Source of the DNA: Amphibalanus amphitrite | Lineage: Eukaryota; Arthropoda; Thecostraca; Balanomorpha; Balanidae | DNA length: 64,000 nucleotides | Assembly: GCF_019059575.1 (NCBI RefSeq) | Contig: NW_024881695.1 | Coordinates: 124,001 to 188,000 of the forward strand | Direction: 5' to 3' | Part shown: positions 13,101 through 26,500 of the stretch, piece after piece | How positions within the stretch are numbered: position 1 is the first letter of the stretch | Layout of the letters: the number at the start of each line of letters is the position of its first letter | Notes under the pieces: generated by a model | Seen by the model: the letters and a program-made list of their open reading frames with translations, nothing else | Told to the model about the DNA's origin: nothing | The model's database searches: none | Made by a program: the position numbers and the translations under genes

Positions 13101-16100
13101 GACAGCCAAGAATCTTTCTCGGCTGATGATAGTGATTGCAAAGGCCGTCCGTGTTCACTTATAACACGTGCGTGCGAATGAACCCTTATGTGTAATCTCT
13201 AGGTGATACGTGCATCCGCCGAAAAGGGGTTCATATTGAAAACAGCGTGTGGGGTGCGCCCGGTTTGACATGAGGCACTGATACATGTGTATAACAAAAC
13301 TTGAAGATCCGGGCAACACATTTCAGCAAGACATTTGATCCTTGCTTATTTGAGCTGGCGATAATGGCGTAACGAAATCATGACATATTTTTGCGAACAC
13401 CCTGTACTCAAGGGGCGGTAAGATCACACAGTACACCGCATGTAAGCAGATATGCTGTCGTAAATCATGTGAGTCATGACCACTCTCAAAATAGAATGTT
13501 TGGCCGGAATGTCAGCTCTATGTGACCTTGATTCGAGCCCGGAAAGGCGATGTAATACCGATCCTGTTCCTTTTGCAATGCAGCGTATTCGTGCCTTGTC
13601 AGTGTCCACGTATCTCGCTGATGAAATGCACACGGAAGCCATAACTCTGATAGGTATTCATGCTAATGATTGATCATGAACGCTTGGGTGGCCAACCTTT
13701 AGATTGAAACTCGGAATACGTGCTGTGAATGAGAATGTCTCCAGAAGCGGTGCGCACTTCCGTAGTTTTCATATAAAATTCAAGAATTTCACTTGAAACG
13801 CACAAACTGAGCCTTTTCCGTAAATTGCATGCGATTCATCTCCTGAAGTTGAGAAGCAGCTGGCTTAGCATAATCATTGTCTTACATTGCAATGTGTTTC
13901 TCATATTTCTTTTATGCACATTTACGGTAAAGGGAATGTAAAGTGTATTTGGCTCAGTCTTGAAGAAAACATATGTTCTTTATGCGTAGTGTTCATCAGA
14001 AACTGTTGGATGATTATCATTTCCCAGCTGTGTGGGCCAGCTGTGATGGTCCGCTCTGGTCCGGACCACTGAATGGTCCGGTGGACCACAATGGTCCGAG
14101 GTTTCTCTCCTCGCTGCTCGGCCGAGCTCGGTTCATTGGTCGGCGACACGCCTTCACGGTACGCCGGACCGCCGCGCTCACACGCGCTCACGAAACACGG
14201 ACACGGACCACGGACAGTGAACACGGACATGAAACGCAGCCGTAAGCTTAGAATGAAAGACAGATGTGGAAATATTTTCATCTATAGTTTATAAGACTGG
14301 AAATGTGCACTGGCTTACATTGCTATACTAAAAAAAAAAATCGAAAGATCTTACTACGGAAAATTGAGGATGCAGTAAGATACCTAATTTCATCGGATGG
14401 CACTGTTCACTCTTTGTCCTGTCCGCAAATAGATCACGAACTGTTTCATCCTCTCATCAAGCCACCTGAGTCACCTGTCGCGCTGGCCACCATCTTGCCT
14501 GCACCTGTCTGAGCGACTATGGCCGACTGCTGCCTGTCGTCTAGCGGCGACACCTCGTTCTCAGCGGTTTGACGGTCTCCTGTGCGCAGTTGTATCAGTG
14601 CCTCACATCATGTGTTGGGGGAAGCTGGCTCACTGTCTTTCTGCCTCAACTCAGCAGCTTCTCGAGACAGGTGCCGGTGGGCGGTGGGCGGTGGACGGTC
14701 GACGGTCGACGGTGGATGGTTATATGTCGGCTGTGGTTGACGGTAGCGTTGAGCGGTGAGCGGCGGCTCGGACAGTGCCTGGGAACGGGCTGACTGACCG
14801 CGGAACTGGCCGGACCGCGGCGCCACACCCGGAACTGACCGACGGACACGGTCCGGGCACCGTCTCTGGGTACACGAGCTGCAGGAGAGAGTCGGGACAG
14901 CTGCGAGTCGAGCTGCTGCAGCTGTGAGACGAGCTGCTGCAGCTGCGGGACGAGCTGCTGCAGCTGTGGGCAGCAGAGCGATCCCGAGTGACGCAAATCA
15001 AAGGAGAGTGCTGGCATCGAAATGGATTTCACAAGTTTCGTAATGGATGCAATAATGGCTTTAATTGGCCTGCTTATGCTTGGGTGCCTCTGATTCTTTT
15101 ACCCTCATACATTGCTTCATAAGCATACTATCTAAATCCAAAAGCCTTGCATGGTTTACCTAATACCTGGTCGCCTTTCTGTCGCTTACGTCGCGTTTTC
15201 GCCGACCGCGTTTCCCCGGGACAATAGCTCGCCTCCATTCCCATCCCGCCCAGCTCCAATCCAATCTCCAATGACGGATGTTGCACGGCACATGTTTAAT
15301 GACGTGCCCCGGGGGCCCGGCTACGGTCTCGCCGTCACCATTCCCGTGGCTGACGGACGTACTACGCCGTAGGCCGTGCCTGAGGAGGCGGGCAGCACAC
15401 TGACCCACTGCCGTACACACGGCGCACAGCGCCCGAAACCACCCCAAAATGGAGTGGAACGGGTCCGGGCCGGCGGCGACACGGCGCCGGAAGTCGCGGG
15501 GCGAGCTGACGAGGTGGTTGGTAATTATTGTTTGATGGTAGATCAGTGATAAGGAGGGATGGAGAGGGAATGTTGAGGCCATACGTCATATGAATCGTGC
15601 AATGGGTTTGGTCCGATGAAAAACAAAGTGTGCAGAACATCACTGCCTCATTTTTTTTTTGTATTATGAGTGCTGTGGTGATTTTGAATTACGTTTATGG
15701 TATAAGATATCGTTTTTGGTGCATTTTACGGTAGTGGCATAGATAAAACATGTACCTATGTGTGGAAAGTTGGAGACGTGATGATATGACGAAAGCTTGT
15801 CATTGAATTGAATGCCACATTCTTTGATCAAAACCTGGTCTTTATCAAAATGGTCACGGTAGATGTTCGGTATTTCACCATGGAGAACTAATGACGGCCA
15901 ATTTCTAGTTTCACTCCCATATTTGGCGCCTCTACGTAGGAGTGTTTCGGTGAAGGCTACATTTTAGTTGGGCTCATCCACTCCAGGACTGTCTTTTTTA
16001 TCTGAAGTAAGTTTTTATTTCTATTTTACAAGGACTCGGTCATTGGCCATTTGTTACTCATGTGATCAAATCACATTTGTTCGAAGCGCACACCTTTCCC

Positions 16101-17513
16101 TTTCGGTACACAAGCAGATAAAGATATACTGCGTTTGAGTGGTATAATCTTTGTAAAGTGGTCGCACTTACTAAAGACGCGAACCTTGTCTTCAACATTC
16201 AACAAGGAGATTAGCGGCCATTGCAATCATGTGTCGCCCGACTGAGTGGATCTGCAACTGATGCATCATCTTCTCTGCGCAGCGATAGCCGTCTCGTAAC
16301 AAACCCGCGCCTGACCGCGCGGAGGTGTGTGATCTCGACTCGAACAGGTGTTCTCACATTTCCACCGGAAACCGACCCGTGTCCGACCCCACTTCCGGTG
16401 TGTCACGGGCTGACTCAGGTCCGAGGCACGGAGACGGTGACGTACCGTGCGTCGCAGTTTGTCGAATGGTGATTTCGGTGGAGATATTCGGAATGAAACA
16501 ATGAATTGTAAGTGACTGAGCACCTTCGGGTTTGAGCTCATCTCGTGGTCAAACCACGTCTTGTCCTGACATTATCTGCCGAGTCTCGACGAGAGCTGTT
16601 CAGGTTCGAGCTCTGAAGTCACCTCGTTCTTCTTGGGTGGCTTCTGAGCTCCGTGCCCGGCGTTTCCTAACCGATCTAGCCAGTTATTTAGCGGCCTTTA
16701 TCGTAAGTACCTCGATCAAGCCTGCAGCCATCACCCACCGCCATGGGGCGACCCTTTCACACCTCTGCAGTTCAGTAGCGCCGGCCGTCGAGCCCGGCTG
16801 GCTGTCCGATCCAACAGGCGCGTCGGAGCGCGGTACCGACCCTCTGAGTGTCGCCCGACCTCCACGGGTCACTCCCCAGGCACAATGGGGGCGGACACCG
16901 GCCCGGGACAGGCCAGGTCGCATCGCTGGCGCCGGACAAAGGAGGCGCCGGCGGCGGCACAAAGCGCGTCACCAAACTACCGGACATCCACACACGTCTA
17001 CCCACACCACACACACTCGCCCATACGTGCACAAACGGCCGACGGTGACGGAATGGTGATTTGCAGTCACCGGTTGCCCGTATTGCTGAGTGCCCGTGTG
17101 GTGCCTGGTAAACGGGGGAGTCTGTGGGGTGAATTAACTGGTGGGGATATCGTTAAAAGTACGGAGGCTGCACAGGTATATGCATTTAGTTAGATCGTAG
17201 AATTAGCTAAAGAATAGGGATGATTCTCCGCTATTCGTATACCATATCGCTCGACATGCGGAAAGCATTGGGCCGCGTTTGATACGTTCGTGGGCATAGT
17301 GGGCAACGGTCGGGAAGGAACATAATGTTTGCATGTATTTATACATATGTATATAAAATGTTATCATTTCATGTTCACCCCAAAAAAAAGTGAACAAATA
17401 AGCTGTGCTTGGTCTAGCTAAATTAGAGGTATTACCCGTCTTTGTAGAACAGTTCAGAGGAACAAAGCAAATTCTTTACCGGATGCGAATTAACAAAACA
17501 TGCATGGCTGAGG

Positions 17514-17547
<34 letters not shown>

Positions 17548-20500
17548 CATATTTTATTTATAGAAGCATTTTCACAGTCATACATTTACACGGATTGGTG
17601 CAGAAGCGACAAGCGCTTATCTCTAAGCACCTCTCCCAGTTCCCTACAAGGTAGGAGGCACGACCACCGCCCCCGACCGCCCAGCCAACAGACCAGAAGC
17701 AGAGCCGCCCGTCGCCAGTCCGCCTATTTTATGCTTAGAGAAATTACCTCCAAAAGCGTGCTTTTTATATGAACCTACCAGTGCCAATGATATAATTTTG
17801 AATGGCCCTGACCAGCTCCCCGCCAGGTGGATGAACGAGACAAATAGCACAGCTCACGAATTTGCTCGGTTCGTGATTGTTTGCATCGTTTGTGAATAAG
17901 TTTACTTTGCACTTTAATGCATGCCTTCTGTGCAGCTACTTGCTACCACAGCGAGGGGTGCCGGACTGCGACACATTTCGTCACGCGCTCCGTCGCTCCT
18001 TACATACACACATGCATGCATTTACATCATTCGGCGACCGATGAAATGTTTCTCGGTCGTTTTCCGAGAAATGAACGTCCCTGTTGGACGCCGGCTATGT
18101 CGTCCGAGATTCAGCGAATTTTCTGGATGTCGTCGTGCAGTAATCTCAGAGGGGCTTGTGCTGGATAAAGTGCTGATGTCATCTCGGGGAGATGTCGCAA
18201 AATGACGCTATAGGGACGAGCAAGCCATGCTGCGATAAAGGCGATGACTGGTGTCAATGTGTCTATTTAAGCTATTGTGACGTATTATTTCGGGAGAAGA
18301 GCAATGTTGCAAGTTCATTCTCTTTATCCCACCTGCATTAGATTGTTTCTAAGTAGCCTTCAGTTGTGCAGAAAGGTGGCAATGCATTCTACTCATTGTC
18401 CTCGATTGATTTATCAATAAAATGATGTTTTCATGGCACTAAGCATGCTGCCATGCAAACAATGAACAAAAGCATCACGCTAGCATGGCACGTGATTTGA
18501 GCTGCAAACCTGTTCTTTCACCCGTGCTCAGCTCAGCACCCCACCTCGCCGCCTCATCATCAGGGATTTTACCTCATTCTCACTTGTCGCCGGTCCAGTT
18601 TGCCCGTCTTTGTGCGCTCGGCTGTGTTGCTGAGCCGCTCATGAGCCCTGCCTATCGGGTCGTGACTCAGCTCTGGCGTCACGGCCGGGGGAGGTGTTGT
18701 CGAGTATGCCGTGCGGTCGGTCTTCCCGTTACGTGTATACCGAGCAGTGCAGGCTTGCGCGCCACTCGACATTGATAGCGGCTGGAACGAGTCGGGGTTC
18801 GAGGACGAGTCAGAGCCTCGTGACGAGCAGTCGAGGCCGCTCCGCAGCTGAGGAGAGGTGGAGGAGCTCGCAGTGACCGCCGTGGGTGGAGACTGAGAGT
18901 TGAGGTGAACGAGGAGCTCGTGATTCGTGATCGTAAAGTGCAGCTTGTGATTTGGCGTTCGTGATTTAGGATGTGGATGCATCGTGATCAGTGAACGGGG
19001 GAGGTAACTGAAAAGGGCTCATGACCGGTTCGTAACTCAGTGAGAACTCGTAATTCAGTGCATCGTAGCTCGTGAACTCGCCCGTGACTCGTGAACTCGC
19101 CCGTGACTCGTGAGGTTGCCCGTGACTCGTGAACGCGCCGTGACTCGTGAGTTCGCCCGTGACCGTGGCACAACCTTCTGCAGCCCGTGGCATGTAGGTG
19201 CCCCGTTTGTGGCTTGCGGTTCCATGACTACTTGACGAAATAGTGAACCCACTGAAACATGCAAACAAATATGTTTTGTCTGATGCTCCCTTTTTGAAAG
19301 CTACGCAATGGCTTTGATGCAATGCTGGTGTTTAAAAGGTTTAGGCATTCGTCATGCACTTTTTCGCATTGTGACACAAGGAACGCTAGTTTCGTAGGCA
19401 TACGTAAGACATTCGTGCAATAGATTTAGCGCATCTAAAGCATGGACAGATTGTTGGTTCGATGTTGCAATTATTTAGTAAGTCCATCAGTCACTTGAAT
19501 AACGATTTCTCACTGAAGCTCGCGCCAACTTGCGTTTTTCATCCAGCTGTACTCAGTTTCTGACCGTCCCGCTCCTCTGTGTGCCCCTCAGATGGACGGC
19601 TCGACCGGAGCCGAGCGGCGCCGTCCCGGCGTGAATAAGACGCAGAGGCAGCTGAAGACCTCCAGCTCGCCGGTGCTGTCCGGCAGGCGGGGCAGCACGT
19701 CCAACTCGGAGTGGGACGTCAGGAGGTGGGTAGGACAAAGTTATCTTGGGTAGGACGTGCCGGACCGGACGGTGGAGGGGCGAGGCTGCGGGAGATGTGA
19801 TGTGACGGAGAGGGATTATCACCGTGATACATGGATTTACTCGCACTGGGCGAGGAAATAAAACCCATGTCTGCATCCGATACAGAGAGATAAGGAGGGA
19901 ATATGAATACATTATGATGGGCTAGCCCAGTTGACGACTATATGTTCTGTTAGGTATTGTTCTCGTGTCTTGTTTTCCAATTTCTTACTACTATAGGTAC
20001 ATGGACGTCGCTGGTTTTATCGTTTGAGAATCAAACTACAAAGGGGCATGTTGCATTACCATGCTTACCGTTCAGATGAAAGAACGATAACCTTCCCAGG
20101 ATTGTTTTATCTCATTTGTGTCATATTCCCGAAATTTGTCCTTGAGAGTGTCATAAACAGCGGCTATCTGAGGGCAGTATCGACACATGACAAGACTCCC
20201 GGATTACCTCGAGATACTCTATCTCACGCACATGAGTCCGAAGAGTGCTCTTGGACTTCAGCGGAGATTGGTGGCTAATAAGTGCTTCGGACGTAAGGTC
20301 TAATCATCTAATGCCTCTTGCGGCATTGCTGTTTTGTACAATGCTTCAAGACAGTTTTATCGATGTCACGATGAGAGCTAGTTGGAAAATGATTGGGTAA
20401 AGCACTTTCGTGATTACGTTCTTTTGGAGCAAATTAAAGCTGCTAATTGTCGCTGGTTTTGTCATTCTAAATAGTTTTGGTTTGTTTCATAAACAAATAT

Positions 20501-23500
20501 GCGGCAAAGTAACAAAGTAACGTATCTGTTTACCGTGGGGCTGTTTTATCTGCTGTTTTATCTCATGCCGTATTTGTATTGAGGCCTCTATCCATTCTCT
20601 AATCCGTCAGCTACCGTGCTGAGCTTCGGAAAGGTGGCGACATCAATAGTCGGAACGTTTGACAAATCGACCTATTAATATTAATGTAATGAGGCACGCG
20701 CGAATTTGACTTCTAAATTCAAATCTACAAGTCATCGTCTATCGAGTTAGGTACCTATGCCATGAAAGAAAGACTGGCCATGATACTTCCTGGGATGGAC
20801 GGCTACGAATTGGAATTTGTCCGGTGTTAAATTTTAAATGGCATATGTGTTTTAGGGATCATCTCAGTCGATTTATGTTCTCGTAAACCCGTTCACCGTA
20901 AATCGCACATTTTTTTGCTGTCGTTAGCATTTTACCAACGCTAGTTTTAGCGAACCATTACCAAAGTTGAAGCAAGTTCAGATGTTTCGAATCTCGTTTG
21001 CCCCGTGCGCTTATCGACGATCACTTACGAACCGTGAGCCCAATAAGGTGCGGGATGCGTCTGCAATCACGCCCGCCACCCGATCGACAGCACCTGGGCT
21101 CTGAAATCGACCCGTGCAGCGGATATCCGATCACGACTCGCACCGTTTCCCCGGTGGTATTCGGTGTCGGTGTCCGGCGCAGAGGCGCGGCCTTGGTCAG
21201 CACAGCGAACCGTCGACCGTTGGACCGCCGAGCCGTTCAAACGCGAACGGCACCGAGCGTGACGCCCGACAACGGTCAGAGTCGGTGGAGGCCCGATCGA
21301 CCTTCCCTGCGGCGGCCTGATCGGCAAATATTGATTGGCCTCATCTCATCTCCCAGTTTGGAAAGGAAACGTTTAGAATAGTTGTTGGCGGTTAGTGTGG
21401 TCAGGCTACTAAAAGCTGTGGATGTAATTGCCATCTAGCGTACTGCCTTGATAATTGGTGTCATTTTGCGGTGCTCAACTGCATGCAAATTGTAGCAAAC
21501 AAAAGATAGGACCTCAAAATTTCACAATATCTGCTTTTTTAGGGATATTAAGAAATCAAGAGTGGGGAAAAGGCATACAAGCAAAGGCTAAAAAATAATA
21601 GAATCTGGCCACCGCTTCCATATCCATAAAAGCGGCAGTTACGAGTGGACGTAGACGAGTGTGGTCAACGGCAAACTCTGGACGCTGACCTTGGAGAGAG
21701 AAGCTGGGCGTGTTTCAGTTTCTGGTAGTTTCGGTTGTTTTATCAGGCTTATCACTATATGGAGGTTCTGTTCAAACCAAGTTCAAACAAGACTTATTTG
21801 TTTTACATAATGTGACTGAGTTCTGGAGCTGGTAGAGTGGAGAGGGGAGATGTAGTGCGGTGTATTCCATTTGTTTCCCTAATCCCTGGAAGAGGATTGT
21901 GATCTGTCGACACATCTCAACCTTCCACAGCCTCAGCCTGACTATATTTGAATTTTTACCTGAGGCATAAGTCTTTTGATCATTTGAATTGCTTTGTGTC
22001 AGTCATGTATTTAACCAGTGTAAGATTGCATTGATCGCTATGGCAGAAGATTCTGAAATGAACACACCATGTGAATCTGGGTAGGTTTACGAACAATCTA
22101 CCTATATACCAGCATAATATGTCAATGTTCCCTGACCAGGAATTCCAATTTTTCAGATTTACTAGCATTACCTATCTTTTGTAATATCAATTTGGTCATT
22201 GGTGGGTCAGGGTTGCATTACAAAGAATTGGTGTTGTGGCCACTTTCAACTCAAACTACCCATCCTAAGTTTTTCATGCTCATGCATAAGGTGTGTCTGC
22301 ACATCACCATTATGGGGATTTGAATTCCAAGCTTATTCCCTGCTTCTTGAAAGGTTTTGCATTTCTTTGGTGATATACCTAATGTCTGATTGAATATTCA
22401 CAGGACCTGGTCCCTGTACGGAGACCAGGATGCTGACATGCTGTCAGCCAACTCTGAGGCCTCTGTGTCACCGCTGCCACCTGATGAGGAGATGGTGACG
22501 GGACCCAGGTCTCTGCAGACCAATCCAGGAGCACCATCCCCCACCCCCAGCTCAGGTGAGAGTCAAGTGGTTACTGGTCAGCCTGTGCTACTGTTCAGCA
22601 TGGCATAAGGAGTGAGATTTCTCTACTAGTATTAGGTAGTAGATTGATATGCATAATTCATTTATTAATTTTGTCCTGATGAAGTTTTGATCAGGATATA
22701 TTTTCTTTCAGGTTGTGCTTGCTGTGTTGTACCATTGTTCAGCTCATACATAGATAACAGTAGAACTGCTACCGTAGTTCCACTGTTATCTATGGCTCAT
22801 ACTATGGTAACAAATTGGTGCAGTTGATTTATATTGGCTACGGGTCAAGGTCAGCATACTATTGTTTATCAAGTAAACTACCATCTGTGGCATTCTTGCA
22901 ACTAACTAGTCTGCATGCTGATACATGAGGTTGTTCCTTTTCCCCACCTTACAACCACTTCCCACCTTTTTCTGCAGAGAGCGTCTTGCAGAAATTCCGT
23001 AAAAGCTTCAGTTTACGGTTCTACAAGCGGGGCGTGGCGAGCGCGGAGCCTGCGGCGCCTTCCCGCGGCCGGCCGCCGGCCGCCGGTCGTCCCGACGAGG
23101 ACGAAGATGAGGACGACTGTGACGACTGCGAGGACTGTGACGAGGACGACGGAGGTCCTCGCGCCGGCGGAGCACAGGGAAGGCGTGCCGACAGGTCCGT
23201 GGAGAGCGCGGACTGCGCGGCCGGAGAGGATGACCCCATGGACGGCGGACTGAGGTGAGCGTGGGCGGATGGGTGGGATGTGTAATTGCTTCATTGGTGC
23301 TACAGTTGTGTAATTTATCACCCTCAGAAATGTCTTAGGCATTTATGGTAGGCCACCCTGCATAGCTGATAGTCAAGGCTTGTTCCGTACAAAATTAACT
23401 GCTCATTGAGGCCTCAGGAAATTGTTCAGTGGTAAGGGAGTAGGCCAAACTGAAATTTCGATTATAGACGTCGAAAGACCGACCTCGTCGACGCCAACGC

Positions 23501-26500
23501 ATGAACGCATCATCCATGTTTGGCAGCGTTCACTTCAAATGGCCGCCCTCTGTCATCCAAACACGGGAAGTGTCTCCTTTACTGCCTCACTCAATGGCAC
23601 TCATATCGGAGACGATTGCCGTTTTTGTTGACACTGGCACGCATTCCGACCGCAGTTCGAGTCTGTCCTTGAGCGGCCGGTACCATTGTCTGTGTGAGCA
23701 CACCGTGAGAGGTACCGCCCGCCGTTTATGGCTCTCTGTGTGTGATCGGACTGGGCTGGCGTGCCGGAGATTGTCTCCTTACCGGGACGGCGGGACCATC
23801 AGATGACCCGGCGTCGTGACTGGAACAGCCCGCTGCCTGCCGGGGAGGGGGTTGTTCTGGGCTGTGAATGTGGGACAGAGTAGTGGGGGTGTCACAGAAT
23901 GGACGGGTGATGACAGTTCTGGCTTGCGATAGCTGTTCTCTGGGGATCTGAGGACTTACTGCCGAATGCCTAATAATTTCCGGCATTCTTCTTTCGTTGG
24001 ATGTAGTCGCAATAGACTTTTAAATGTCTAGCTTAGCGGTTTGCTGTGAAGTAAGCATGATCAATAATCTTTGTAATAGATAGTATGCATTGCGATAAAA
24101 TCACGGTGGATTATTGGCCATAAAGATCATGATCCTATTTACATCGGCGCAACGGCAATATTATACCTCAGCGTGAGTTTGCACTCCACTTTAGCCCGAC
24201 TACCCTATTGACCTAACCCGCCCGCCCCTCCGCCCACAGATTGCCCCGCGCGTGGCGCTCCAGCAAGGAGCGGCGCCGGCGGCTGAAGAAGGAGGCACGC
24301 AGCGCCAAGTGTTCGAGCGCTGACAGCGGCGACAGCGGAATTCAGCTGGAGACGGCGGCGGCCGCCGGGATGGCGGACAGCCCCGGCGTGCGGCGGAGGC
24401 TGCGCAGCACCACTGACGCAGAGGATATATCGTCAGAGCCCCGCAGGGAGAAGAGACCCCTCTCGGATATTTCGGGCAGCTCAATCATCGAGGAGATCAA
24501 GGTGGGTGCTCTGATTGGAGGTCGTGGAGTTAAGACAGTGTGTGATCGTCAGGATCAGGGAAAGGGATGTTACTCGATCCTACTTTTGGTGTCAGTGTCC
24601 TGAATTGAACCGAATTGATTGTGCTGCTCTTAATTCTGTAAGACCAGGAGAATTTGTACCACATCTCCAGGGAAAGTAGGAGATAGCTAGGGCAGATATC
24701 GGAATTTGTCTTAAGTTTCAACTCGACAACCAGACTGAGGTTATCCGCCAGATCTTCCTCTCTGGGAGGCCGGGTCGGGTCGTTACCCGTTTAACGCCAC
24801 AACTTCAAAGATGCGACGAGCTACAGATTTAAAACCTTTCCTCTAAAAGCATTTAACGAGCCTCTTAACGGACATTTCACACCACTTTAACTCTCCGCCC
24901 CGTATCACGAAGACAGGAGAAATTTACGGCTGCTTGTTTATGACCAGGATGAGTGCGGACTGAAACAAGTCGTCCGGTGTCGTGTCGAACGTCTTTCTCC
25001 GTGATGCATTTCCCTCGTCTGACGAAAACCCGAGTCCCAGATCACCAGATAGTTTGTAGGGAGGCATAGTTAGTTTGCGCGTGGGCGTTGACGGATCGGT
25101 GTATGCTGTCACACTGTGTCCGTCTGGGAGGTCCTATTGAGGTAAAGGGCCTGTGGGCGGCACGGAGAGCGACGTCGGGTTTCGGCGTGCTTTGATGCTC
25201 TCCGTTGGTCCTCGGCTGTGGATCCTAGTAGGGTCTGGAAACAGCGTTCCGCTTTATCATTGTTCGGTTTTAACTTGCGCACGGTCAATTTTCGTGAACG
25301 AGAATCTTGTTTTCCATCGCCAGCAAACCTGCAGCCATTTGAACTCAAACTAGGTCCTCGGCTCCAGGAAGGATTCCGCCGATCCCGGATACACCCATTG
25401 TTTGCGGCTGCCCGGCTGCATTCCTCCGTGCCCCGCGGTGTAACGGACGGTACTCTCTGATACCACGCTGGCGGGACTACCTACCAGGCCACGACCGCTG
25501 ATAAAACCCCGGCCGGCCGCTGGCGGCCCGTCACGGCGCACCTGTGCGTGACTGATAGCGGCGGCGGCTCCGATAGTGACGCCCGGTGACGCCGGGTGAC
25601 CCGCGGTCACCGCTTGGGCACCGGCCCGCCGCTGAACAATGACCCGGAGACCGGAACGGAACGGTCAACGGTGTGGGTGGAGGACCTCAGCGTTACTTGG
25701 ACGACGACAACGGGGCTGGATACTGGAGATGGGCTGAAGTTAGTTGTATGTGGTTACGACCAGTGCTTACTTTGCCTTTTTGGAGCTTGGCGATCCGTTG
25801 TTGTTCCGTTTTTTGAAATCTATTTCGGAAGAGCGACGCTTTTGTGATAGCAATATACCCAACGATATAATCAACTTCCGCGTAACATATTTTCCACGGG
25901 CATTGCGTGTGCGGCCCATTTCTCCGTCTTGTTCACACCGTAGTAGCGACGACAGGCGCTCCCTCATTCAGCTGGAGCGGTCATCCATCCATCGCTGTGT
26001 CGCCACCCGGTTGTTGTGCCTCCCCCCCCCCCCCCAGGCTCAAACGGCTCTATCCTCACCAACTCCCGTGCCGCTGGGCCCTTCATAGCCCGGGGCGGTG
26101 ACGGTGAACCGAGTCTTCCCCCTCTCTTGCGATTTTTGCCGCGAATCCGCGCCTGTCACCAGGATTTTTCGACAAGTCGCACGGAGCCTGAGCGAAAGTT
26201 ACGCTCGTCGCTCATTAGTGTATCTGCCGCTGCGTAACGAACAGACGTGTGTGGGAGGCGGCCGGTGCGCCTTCCCACCCCGCTTCCTCCGCCAGTCCAC
26301 TTACACGGGTGCACAGCGGCGACGGGCGCATGGCGCCGGCGAAAGGGATTCATTATGCGATGACGCATGCTCGTACCTCCTGACGTGGGTGAGATTTACC
26401 TAGCTCTAATGACGTGCTAGTCGGTGATAGTGTCCCTAAATTGCGATTACATTATTTGACACGTGTTGCCTTACAGTTCCCACCGGGCTCGTGAGCTATG

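Larger units (their letters stand above)
4744..19591 (+). other. Intron 2 of the RhoGEF gene (14.8 kb)
   Basis: A long intron from the donor at 4744 to the acceptor CCCCTCAG ending at 19591. It contains the Penelope-like element, a decayed mariner-type transposon and several minisatellites, listed separately. GC-rich islands at about 6500-7110, 8370-8690, 14640-14960 and 16220-17060 carry no coding exon that I can support; they may hold regulatory DNA or alternative promoters. I checked the islands for in-phase exons with good splice sites and found none. Confidence 0.6.

Noticed and set aside
14646..15032. Minus-strand leucine-heptad frame
   Set aside because: The heptads come from the CTGCAG minisatellite; no flanking exon or conservation can be seen.
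26022..26230. C14-AG acceptor-like site followed by a long frame in intron 6
   Set aside because: No frame has family-like sequence, and exons 6 and 7 already join in phase without it.
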